A DNA stretch of 6,646 nucleotides from Pusillimonas sp. UBA6240 (GTDB taxonomy: Bacteria > Pseudomonadota > Gammaproteobacteria > Burkholderiales > Burkholderiaceae_B): NCBI GenBank assembly GCA_002441445.1, contig DJWC01000081.1:15364-22009 (forward strand). The letters are read 5' to 3'. The translations under genes and the position numbers were made by a program. Shown here in pieces: positions 1 through 6,285 of this stretch; positions within the stretch are counted from its first letter, which is position 1, and each line of letters begins with the position of its first letter. The notes under the pieces are model-generated. The model did not search any database. It was not told the origin of the DNA and was given only the letters and a program-made list of their open reading frames with translations.

Positions 1-1029
1 GCGCCGCTGCTGCACCACGTCCTGCAGGCCATAGGCCAGCCAGGCGGTGGCCGGCAGGCCGTCGCGCCCCGCGCGTCCGGTTTCCTGATAATAGCCTTCC
101 ACCGACTTGGGCAGGTCGATGTGGGCCACGAAGCGTACGTCGGGTTTGTTGACCCCCATGCCGAAAGCGATGGTGGCCACCATGACCATGCCTTCCTCGC
201 GCAGGAAGCGGGCCTGGTTCGCCGCCCGGACCTGGGCGCTCAGGCCGGCATGGTAGGGCAGCGCCGGGATGCCGTTGTCGCTGAGGAAGTCGGCCGTTTC
301 CTCGACCCGCGCGCGCGACAGGCAGTACACGATGCCGCAGTCGCCTTCGTGCTCGGCCTTGATGAAAGACAATAGCTGGCGCTTGACTTCGTTTTTCTCG
401 ACGATGCGGTACTGGATGTTGGGCCGGTCGAAACTGGCGACGAAATGGGGCGCATCGTTCAGTTCCAGGCGTTCGGCGATTTCGCGCCGGGTCGCCGAGG
501 TGGCGGTGGCGGTCAGCGCCAGGCGCGGCACGCCGGGCCAGCGCTCGTGCAATATCGACAAGCCCAGGTATTCGGGGCGGAAATCGTGGCCCCATTGCGA
601 TACGCAATGCGCTTCGTCGATGGCGAACAGGGCGATCCGCGCCTGGTCCAGCAAGTCCAGGCAGCGGTCCGTCAAGAGGCGCTCGGGCGCCACATACAGC
701 AGATCCAGTTCGCCGGCCAGGAAAGCCTGCTCGACCTCGCGCGCCGTGCGCCAGTCCTGCGAGGAGTTCAGAAAAGCGGCCCTGACCCCGAGTTCCAGCA
801 AGGCGTCCACCTGGTCCTGCATCAAGGCGATCAAGGGGGAAATCACCACGCCCGTGCCGGGGCGGACCAGGGCCGGAATTTGATAGCAGAGCGATTTGCC
901 TCCGCCCGTGGGCATCAGCACCAGCGCATCGCCCCCCTGCACCACGTGTTCGATAATGGCTTGCTGATCGCCGCGAAAAGACTCGTAACCGAAGACGCGC
1001 TGCAGTGTTTCAAGAGGAGAAGAGGGCAT
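1..1029 (-). CDS. recQ: ATP-dependent DNA helicase RecQ, N-terminal 343 residues (gene runs off the left edge)
   Basis: RecQ is a superfamily 2, 3'-to-5' DNA helicase acting in recombination and repair of stalled or broken DNA. The visible part is the helicase core. It shows the N-terminal FGYESFR / Gln motif 0 (residues 13-23), Walker A PTGGGKS (40-46), the DEAH box (138-141) followed by the RecQ-specific aromatic-rich loop SQWGHDFRPEY (144-154), motif III LTATAT (172-177), and motifs V-VI ending in QETGRAGRDG (315-324). All catalytic motifs are intact. The zinc-binding, winged-helix and HRDC regions would lie beyond position 1; E. coli RecQ is about 609 residues. The ATG at 1027-1029 places the motifs at family-typical distances. 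It lies only 2 bp after the stop of the upstream barrel gene and has no strong Shine-Dalgarno, which suggests translational coupling. Identification is very secure; the C-terminal architecture cannot be seen. Confidence 0.97.
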   Translation of the reverse strand, partial: MPSSPLETLQRVFGYESFRGDQQAIIEHVVQGGDALVLMPTGGGKSLCYQIPALVRPGTGVVISPLIALMQDQVDALLELGVRAAFLNSSQDWRTAREVEQAFLAGELDLLYVAPERLLTDRCLDLLDQARIALFAIDEAHCVSQWGHDFRPEYLGLSILHERWPGVPRLALTATATSATRREIAERLELNDAPHFVASFDRPNIQYRIVEKNEVKRQLLSFIKAEHEGDCGIVYCLSRARVEETADFLSDNGIPALPYHAGLSAQVRAANQARFLREEGMVMVATIAFGMGVNKPDVRFVAHIDLPKSVEGYYQETGRAGRDGLPATAWLAYGLQDVVQQRR

Positions 1030-1031
1030 GC

Positions 1032-2225
1032 TTAATAAATGGGTACGGAAAAACGAATCCCTATATCATAGTCGCCGCTGACCACTTCCCGTTCCGCGCG
1101 CAAGCCCACCCGCAGGTTGGGGCTGTACCAGAACTGCTGGGTGAAGCCGAAACTGCGCTGCTGGTCGCCCAGCGATGTGCGCGCGCTTTCATAAGTGCCG
1201 CTGACGTCTCCCCAGCGTCCCATGGGCACGGTGGCCGTCCAGCGCTGGCGTATCCCGCCGGGCGCCGTCGCGCCGGGCGCCGCCGCGCCGTTCTGGTAGC
1301 GGCTCAGGTCGGCGAAGCCCTCGGTATGCCGCTCGTTCAGCCATGACAGGCGCAGCGTGTCGGCGAGGTCGACGGAGTAGGACGCCTGGTAGCGCCAGCC
1401 CTTGTACAGGCCTTGGCTGGCCCGGGCGACGCCGGCGCTCCAGGCGCCCCAATCGGTCTGGTACTGTCCGCCGATGCCGGAAGTCATCAGATTCGGCGCG
1501 AGCTCGAGCTGGGACTCCAGGGTGAATGCGGGGCTCAGGCCATAGCGGACGACGGTATTGCCGGCCTTGGGCCCGTAGTTCAGATCTTCCTGTCCTGTGG
1601 AATAGTCCAGCGCCCCGACCGCCATGGTGTATTGCCAGGCATGGGCGTCGCCGGCGCTGACCAGCGAGGACTGCGAGACGCTGATGCCGCCCAGGCGAGC
1701 GGAGTTGCCCCAGGCCGGCGCGGCGATTTCTTCATTGCCCAGCGTTACGCTCAGGCCTTGCGCGTCGGCATAGCGCCAGTTGCTGGCGCCGAATGTCCAG
1801 GGGCGGTCCGACTTCCCCACCCAGCGCGCGCCCAGCCGCGATGCGCGGCGCCAGTTCCTGGTTTCGCGCAGGCCCGGGGATGCCGCCGAGGACGTGCCGC
1901 GGTTCCATGCCGGTTCGGCGCTGGGTTTCCAGAAAAAATCATAGGATATATCCGGCGTTGGCTCGGCCTGCGGCACTGGTTCTTCCATGCCGATGAAGAG
2001 ATCGTCCATGGCGGGCCTGTCGGGCAGGGGGCGGGGCGGCGCGACGGAAATCTGCGGCGCGGCGAAAGCCCGCGCGGGAGCCAGGTCGGCCAATTGCGGC
2101 CCGGCAGCCCAGGCGCCGGGGCAGGCGAAGGCGCCCAGAAGGGCCGGCAAGGCGATTCGCGCAGTGACCGGCGCCTGTTGCGCCAGTAGCGGTTTGCATC
2201 GCCGCAAGATAAGCATACACATCAT
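1032..2225 (-). CDS. Short usher-like outer-membrane beta-barrel protein, function unknown
   Basis: This is a predicted exported protein of about 397 residues. A basic start (RRCK) leads into a hydrophobic stretch (ARIALPALLGAFA) and a likely signal peptidase I site near AWA-AG, around residue 40. Residues 42-125 are rich in Pro and Ala and look disordered. From about residue 130 to the end there are alternating, aromatic-rich beta-strands. Segments such as VRYGLSPAFTLESQLELAP, GWRYQASYSVDLADTLRLSW and a GF..LSRYQNG turn resemble the transmembrane barrel of chaperone-usher fimbrial ushers (FimD/PapC). The protein ends in a terminal Tyr within an alternating strand (IRFSVPIY), a typical outer-membrane assembly signal. 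Real ushers are about 800-870 residues with plug and C-terminal domains; these are absent, and no chaperone or pilin gene is nearby. I infer an outer-membrane barrel, perhaps usher-derived, with unknown role. The start could be TTG 2228, ATG 2225, 2222 or 2216; ATG 2225 is chosen as the first ATG behind a weak GAGA about 12 bases upstream. Confidence 0.75.
   Translation of the reverse strand: MMCMLILRRCKPLLAQQAPVTARIALPALLGAFACPGAWAAGPQLADLAPARAFAAPQISVAPPRPLPDRPAMDDLFIGMEEPVPQAEPTPDISYDFFWKPSAEPAWNRGTSSAASPGLRETRNWRRASRLGARWVGKSDRPWTFGASNWRYADAQGLSVTLGNEEIAAPAWGNSARLGGISVSQSSLVSAGDAHAWQYTMAVGALDYSTGQEDLNYGPKAGNTVVRYGLSPAFTLESQLELAPNLMTSGIGGQYQTDWGAWSAGVARASQGLYKGWRYQASYSVDLADTLRLSWLNERHTEGFADLSRYQNGAAAPGATAPGGIRQRWTATVPMGRWGDVSGTYESARTSLGDQQRSFGFTQQFWYSPNLRVGLRAEREVVSGDYDIGIRFSVPIY
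1256..1285. repeat. 15-bp tandem duplication inside the barrel gene
   Basis: Two adjacent 15-base units, 1256-1270 and 1271-1285, differ at one position. They encode a doubled five-residue A-x-A-P-G segment near residue 316 of the usher-like protein, between two predicted strands. The duplication is in frame and probably lengthens an exposed loop. Confidence 0.7.
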
Positions 2226-2239
2226 CAATAGTACGGTTC

Positions 2240-4027
2240 TCAGCGTATCCGCCGGTCCGCGGTGAAATCCATGATGGCTTCGCTGCTGGCATCGACGGAT
2301 TTCTTCAGGGCGCTGTATTTTTCCAGCACGGCGGATTTGTACACCGCCCCCAGCAAGCGCGGCGGGCCTTCGCGGGCGACCACCGGCAGGCGCTCCCCGC
2401 GGAATTGAATGAAATAATCCTGCGCTTGGTCCAGGCTCATGTCGGGGTGCAAAGTTTTCACGAAATCCAGCCGCAGCACATCGCCTGCCTGCTTCTGCTG
2501 CAGGTCGCTTTGGCCCACCAGCAGCCGGGTCAAGTCCTGCTGGGCGATCACGCCCTGGTATATGCCCGCGTCATCGACGACATACAGGTACTTGACCGGA
2601 TAGTCCATGAAGAGCTGCAGCGCCTCGCGCAAGGGCGCAGTGGTGGCCACGACCGTATCGGCCGGGCGCACCAGGTCGGCGATGCGGGTGTGCCGCAACT
2701 GGTAGCGCAGCCGCGCATCGCGCTCGCGCGCCACCGTCACATCATACATCGCGATTTCCGCGACCGCCCGCGAAACGAAGTAGGCCACCACGCCCGCCAG
2801 CATGAGCGGCAGCACGATCTGGTAGCTCAATGTCATTTCGAAAATCATCAGGATGGCCATCAAGGGCGCGCTGGTGGCCGCCCCTAAGAAACTGCCCATG
2901 CCGACCAGGGTGTACATATAGACCGGCGTGCCCAAGCCCGGCAGCAAGCCGGTGACCACTTGCCCGAACAGCGTGCCCAGGGCGCCGCCGACGAAGAGCG
3001 CGGGCGTGAATACCCCGCCCACCGCGCCCGACCCGGCGGTCAGCGCCGTGGCGAGCACTTTGCACAGCAGCACCAGCACCACCGCCTGCCAGGCCCACGA
3101 TGTATGCAGCAGAGAGGATACGACGCTGTATCCGTTGCCGGCGACCTGCGGCAGCGCCGTCAGCAGCAGGCCCAGCAAGCCGCCGCCGAGTCCGAGGCGA
3201 ACCGGCAAGGGCAGGGCAGTGCGCTGGAACTGCCGTTTGGTAAAGTCCAGGAACTTCAGGAACAAGGGCGCGCCCAGGCCGGAAAGCATGCCCAGCAGCA
3301 GGAAGGGCAGGACTTCCAGGGGCGGAATCTGTGGCATGCCCGACATGGCATACGTCGTCTGGTAATGGCCGGTCATGCGCATGACCGCGTTGGCCGACGC
3401 GGCCGCCACCAGCAGAGGCCCCATGCTTTGCATGCTCATGGTGCCCAGGATGATTTCCGCCACGAAAAGCGCGCCGGCGATGGGCGCGCCATAAGCCGAC
3501 GCGACACCTGCGGCCGCGCCGCAGGCCACCAGCAGCCGCAGCCGCGCCGTGCTGAAATAAGTGAAGCGCCCCAGTGCCGAGGCGCTGAGCGCCGCCAGAT
3601 GCACCATGGCGCCCTCGCGTCCTATGGACCCGCCCGACACCACGGTGCACAGGGACGACGCGGAACGCAACAGGCCTTGCCGGATGGACAGCCGCCCATC
3701 GCCGATGGCGACCGCTTCCATGTAGTCCGAGTTGGCGCCCGCCTTGAGTTTTTTCGAGGCCCACAGCAAGAACCCGGCCGCCACGCCCCCGCCCAAGGGG
3801 AAGATCAGCCGCCCGTACCAAGGCAGGCTGTCGATGACGCCCACGATGGAGCCGCTGCGGCCCGTGAACGCGTGCTGCGCCAGATGCATGGCTTCGTGGA
3901 AGCCTATGGTGGCGAAGGCGCCGGCCGCGCCCACCAGCACGGCCCAGCACAGCATGGCTGGAAGGTCCGACAGCCACGAGTAGCCCGCGAGCCGCTCACG
4001 CACCGACTGTACTGGGTTTCGCTTCAT
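2240..4027 (-). CDS. ClC-family chloride channel/transporter with two CBS domains
   Basis: This is an inner-membrane ClC protein of 595 residues moving chloride or a related anion. The family signature GSIGREGA (133-140) carries the gating glutamate (E138). GGVFTP (337-342) matches the GxFxP filter motif, and the filter tyrosine appears kept at Y428. Many hydrophobic helices span about residues 22-425, and two CBS domains follow at about 445-505 and 515-573, likely sensing nucleotides or ionic strength. Departures from E. coli ClcA: the GSGIP loop is replaced by GANSDYMEA (97-105), GREGP is GREGA, and the internal proton glutamate position is Ile192 (AEII), as in channels rather than H+/Cl- exchangers. 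The ATG at 4025-4027 is preferred over an in-frame TTG at 4084, because the extra 19 residues look unlike ClC proteins and would overlap the candidate promoter. It is probably the first gene of an operon with the barrel gene 14 bp downstream and recQ, and it is divergent from the two-component genes. Confidence 0.93.
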   Translation of the reverse strand: MKRNPVQSVRERLAGYSWLSDLPAMLCWAVLVGAAGAFATIGFHEAMHLAQHAFTGRSGSIVGVIDSLPWYGRLIFPLGGGVAAGFLLWASKKLKAGANSDYMEAVAIGDGRLSIRQGLLRSASSLCTVVSGGSIGREGAMVHLAALSASALGRFTYFSTARLRLLVACGAAAGVASAYGAPIAGALFVAEIILGTMSMQSMGPLLVAAASANAVMRMTGHYQTTYAMSGMPQIPPLEVLPFLLLGMLSGLGAPLFLKFLDFTKRQFQRTALPLPVRLGLGGGLLGLLLTALPQVAGNGYSVVSSLLHTSWAWQAVVLVLLCKVLATALTAGSGAVGGVFTPALFVGGALGTLFGQVVTGLLPGLGTPVYMYTLVGMGSFLGAATSAPLMAILMIFEMTLSYQIVLPLMLAGVVAYFVSRAVAEIAMYDVTVARERDARLRYQLRHTRIADLVRPADTVVATTAPLREALQLFMDYPVKYLYVVDDAGIYQGVIAQQDLTRLLVGQSDLQQKQAGDVLRLDFVKTLHPDMSLDQAQDYFIQFRGERLPVVAREGPPRLLGAVYKSAVLEKYSALKKSVDASSEAIMDFTADRRIR

Positions 4028-4054
4028 GCCGCCGCCCGTATTAAAGAAGGAAGA

Positions 4055-4084
4055 ACCATACCGCAAGCGCCATATCCATTTCAA
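4055..4084 (-). promoter_or_regulatory. Candidate sigma-70 promoter for the clc-barrel-recQ unit
   Basis: On the minus strand, TTGAAA (4084-4079, 5 of 6 to consensus) and TATGGT (4060-4055, 4 of 6) are separated by 18 bases. Transcription would begin near 4048, about 20 bases before the ClC ATG. The -35 overlaps the tandem 10-bp repeat, so a bound regulator could activate or block it. Found by eye only. Confidence 0.4.
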
Positions 4085-4093
4085 TCCATTTCC
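4074..4093. promoter_or_regulatory. Tandem 10-bp direct repeat, candidate OmpR-family binding site
   Basis: ATCCATTTCA (4074-4083) is followed directly by ATCCATTTCC (4084-4093), a 9 of 10 match with a period of one helical turn. OmpR/PhoB-type regulators bind as head-to-tail dimers to direct repeats with 10-11 bp spacing. The site lies in the divergent region between the regulator and the clc gene and overlaps the clc -35 candidate. A poorer third copy (6 of 10) may follow at 4094-4103. The sequence is less GC-rich than its surroundings. That the adjacent regulator binds here is inference. Confidence 0.5.
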
Positions 4094-4098
4094 ACCGC

Positions 4099-4127
4099 TT
4101 GCCAGCTATCGGGCCGCGGGGCACACT
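4099..4127 (+). promoter_or_regulatory. Weak candidate promoter for the two-component operon
   Basis: TTGCCA (4099-4104, 5 of 6) and CACACT (4122-4127, 3 of 6) are 17 bases apart. The predicted transcription start, about 4134, would be almost at the regulator's ATG (4136), giving a leaderless or nearly leaderless message. That fits the lack of a Shine-Dalgarno in front of this gene. The poor -10 is typical of promoters needing an activator, but other starts are possible. Confidence 0.25.
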
Positions 4128-4135
4128 TGCGACCT

Positions 4136-4837
4136 ATGGAAAACATTCTGGCAAAAATCCTGGTGGTGGACGATGACCCGGCCTTGAGGCAGTTGTTGGC
4201 CGACTATCTTAACCGCCACAACTACGATACCTTGCTCGCGCCCGATGCCAGCGATCTGGCCGCGCGCATCCAGCGCTATTCGCCGGACCTGATCGTGCTG
4301 GACCGCATGATGCCCGACGGCGACGGGGCCGAGGCCTGCCGGCGCCTGCGGCAGCAGGGCGAAGACATTCCGGTCATTTTACTGACGGGCCGCGACGAAA
4401 CCGTGGACCGCGTCATAGGCCTGGAGGCCGGCGCGGACGACTACGTAGGCAAGCCCTTCGACCCGCGCGAACTGCTGGCGCGCATCGAAGCCGTACTGCG
4501 GCGCAAGAAGGGGGCGTCCGCCCTGAACAAAGACAAGCCGGTCGCTTTCGGGCCCTTTGTTTTCGATCCCGCCACGCGCCAGTTGTTCAAGGATCAGCAA
4601 ATCATCAAGCTCACCGGCGGCGAAGTCAATTTGCTGGAAGCGCTGGTCAACAACCCCGGCAAGCCTTTGTCGCGCGACCGTTTGCTCGCCCTGGCGCGCG
4701 ACGACGACGAGGGCGAGCGCAATGACAGGGCCATCGACATCGCCGTGCTGCGCCTGCGCCGCGCCATCGAAGACGATCCCAAGCAGCCGCGCTGGATCCA
4801 GACCGTATGGGGCGTAGGCTATCGCTTCTCGCCTTGA
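4136..4837 (+). CDS. OmpR-family two-component response regulator
   Basis: This is a cytoplasmic DNA-binding regulator of 233 residues, the usual length for the family. The receiver domain (about 6-122) has the acidic pocket D12-D14, phospho-acceptor D56 in LDRMMP, T84, and K106 in the GKPF motif, so all catalytic residues are present. A short linker (KKGASALNKDK) leads to a winged-helix output domain (about 135-233) with LTGGEVNLLEAL, the recognition-helix region RAIDIAVLRLRRAIEDDP, and the wing WIQTVWGVGYRF, close to OmpR. The ATG at 4136 gives the standard distance to the first receiver strand; no convincing ribosome binding site precedes it. The kinase gene begins 13 bp downstream and should be its partner. 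It seems to be a paralogue of the RisA/OmpR regulator of betaproteobacteria rather than RisA itself (LDRMMPDGDG instead of the LDLMLPGEDG I recall for RisA). That comparison is from memory, so no gene name is given. Confidence 0.95.
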   Translation: MENILAKILVVDDDPALRQLLADYLNRHNYDTLLAPDASDLAARIQRYSPDLIVLDRMMPDGDGAEACRRLRQQGEDIPVILLTGRDETVDRVIGLEAGADDYVGKPFDPRELLARIEAVLRRKKGASALNKDKPVAFGPFVFDPATRQLFKDQQIIKLTGGEVNLLEALVNNPGKPLSRDRLLALARDDDEGERNDRAIDIAVLRLRRAIEDDPKQPRWIQTVWGVGYRFSP

Positions 4838-4850
4838 GCGGCGCCGATTC

Positions 4851-6269
4851 ATGCTGCATTCCCTGCTGCCCCGCTCGCTCAGCACCCGCATGGTGTTGCT
4901 CATCCTCGCCACGATATTGCTCGTGCAGGCCGCCACCTTCGCGACCCTGACCTATTACCGCAAGAAATTCACCGAAGAAGTGGCGGTGGAATTCACCGCC
5001 ACGACCATACGCACGCTGCGCGCCTCGCTGGCCGAAATACCCGCCGAGGGGCGCGCCGATTTCGTGCGCCGCGCCTCTCACAACGAATGGCACCTATGGT
5101 CGCGCAGCCTGCCCTCGGACGCCAGCCTGGAAGGGGGCCGCCCGCCGCCGCCGCGCCGGGGGCGCGACCATCACCACCCGCCGCCGCCTCCCACGGCCAG
5201 CGACATACGCAATAATCTGCGCTTCTTCGTGAAAGCGCTGAATCAAAAGCTGAACGACGACACCCGCGTGGCGCTGTCCAGGGGGCCCGAGCCCAGGCTG
5301 TACATTTCTTTGCTGCCCCAGCCGGAAGCCGAAGACGGACGCTACAGCCGCGAATGGCTGGTCATCCCCCTGGACCGCATCGCACCCCCGGTCGCCACGC
5401 CCGTGATCGTTGTCTGGCTGGCCGGCATGGGGCTGTTCCTGCTGCTGGCCGCCGCTTTTTCCTGGCATATCACCCGGCCTTTGACCAGGCTGGCCAAGGC
5501 TGCCGACCAGTTGGCCGCGGGCCAGCCGCAGCGCGTGGCGCCGTCCGGGCCGCGGGAAACGCGGGTGCTGGCCGAGCGCTTCAACGCCATGCTGGATACG
5601 CTGGCCGAGTCCAGCGCCGTGCAGCGCACCTTGCTGGCCGGCCTGCCCCATGACTTGAAAGGCCCTTTGTCCCGGATGTGGCTGCGCATCGAAATGCTGG
5701 ATGATTCCACTTTCCAGGAAGGCATGCGCAAGGACTTGCAGGACATGCAGCGCATGGTGAACCAGTTCATCGGCTTCGTGCGCGGCTCGGACCCGGCTTC
5801 CTACCAGTTCTCGCCGCTGGCCCTCAATGAATGGCTGGAGGAACAGGTCTCTTCATGGGAAAGCGTGGGCAGTCAGGTCAAGCTTGTCAGGACGGCCCCG
5901 GAACGCCTGCTCGTCAACGCCGACAAAATGGCCTTGGGGCGGCTGCTGGACAATCTGATCACCAACGGGCTGAACCATGGCAAGCCGCCGGTGGAAATCG
6001 CCCTGGACGCCGAAGCCGGCGCAGCCCTGATCACGGTCCGCGATTACGGCCCCGGCATCAGCGCCGAACGGCGGTCGGAAGCCTTGCGGCCGTTCTCGCG
6101 CCTGGACGAGGCGCGGACGCGGACGGGATCCGTAGGCCTGGGCCTGGCCCTGGCGGAGGCCATCGTGAAAGCCCATGCGGGCAGCCTGTCTTTGGACGAA
6201 GCTCCGGGAGGCGGCCTGCGGATCAGTATCAGGCTGCCCGTGCTGAAGGACGGAGGCGGCAAGGCATAG
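4851..6269 (+). CDS. EnvZ-like membrane sensor histidine kinase
   Basis: This 472-residue inner-membrane kinase should phosphorylate the regulator encoded 13 bp upstream. Domain order: transmembrane helix 1 (about 14-34); a periplasmic sensor region (about 38-180); transmembrane helix 2 (about 184-204); HAMP (about 205-257, starting HITRPLTRL); a HisKA dimerisation domain with phospho-acceptor H267 in LPHDLKGPLSRM; and an ATPase domain with N box (N368, N372, N375), G1 DYGPG (398-402), F box PFSRLDEAR (414-422) and G2 GSVGLGLAL (426-434). All residues for autophosphorylation are present. Two oddities: the periplasmic region holds a Pro/Arg/His-rich insert (97-115, including HHH at 107-109), and the residue four after the catalytic His is Gly271, where EnvZ-type kinases have Thr or Asn for phosphatase activity. 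The ATG at 4851 is used; the next Met (residue 14) would remove the basic residues before helix 1. The signal sensed is unknown. Confidence 0.95.
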   Translation: MLHSLLPRSLSTRMVLLILATILLVQAATFATLTYYRKKFTEEVAVEFTATTIRTLRASLAEIPAEGRADFVRRASHNEWHLWSRSLPSDASLEGGRPPPPRRGRDHHHPPPPPTASDIRNNLRFFVKALNQKLNDDTRVALSRGPEPRLYISLLPQPEAEDGRYSREWLVIPLDRIAPPVATPVIVVWLAGMGLFLLLAAAFSWHITRPLTRLAKAADQLAAGQPQRVAPSGPRETRVLAERFNAMLDTLAESSAVQRTLLAGLPHDLKGPLSRMWLRIEMLDDSTFQEGMRKDLQDMQRMVNQFIGFVRGSDPASYQFSPLALNEWLEEQVSSWESVGSQVKLVRTAPERLLVNADKMALGRLLDNLITNGLNHGKPPVEIALDAEAGAALITVRDYGPGISAERRSEALRPFSRLDEARTRTGSVGLGLALAEAIVKAHAGSLSLDEAPGGGLRISIRLPVLKDGGGKA

Positions 6270-6285
6270 CCGCGGCCGGCCGGGG

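Noticed and set aside
445..1035. Plus-strand open frames across the recQ region.
   Set aside because: They are antisense to a RecQ core with all motifs in order; such frames are common opposite GC-rich genes.
2100..2125. A possible lipobox (AFAC) in the signal peptide of the barrel protein.
   Set aside because: The residues before the Cys do not fit the usual L-A/S-G/A-C pattern, and a good signal peptidase I site (AWA-AG) follows; a transmembrane barrel need not be a lipoprotein.
4028..4084. A TTG start at 4084 giving the ClC protein 19 more residues.
   Set aside because: The extension is unlike ClC N termini, the TTG is part of the best -35 candidate, and the ATG at 4027 gives a normal protein.
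2960..4135. An open plus-strand frame that runs unbroken into the response regulator, suggesting a 625-residue fusion.
   Set aside because: The extra part is antisense to the well-supported ClC gene, its translation is a Gln/His/Arg-rich string unlike any domain, and the receiver domain starts at the normal distance from the ATG at 4136.
4647..5093. Minus-strand open frames across the regulator/kinase junction and kinase gene.
   Set aside because: They are low-complexity translations opposite two genes with complete, well-ordered domains.
6270..6285. The GC-rich palindromic spacer between the kinase and ruvB stops as a two-way terminator.
   Set aside because: It is only 16 bases of overlapping palindromes, with no T tract following it on either strand.
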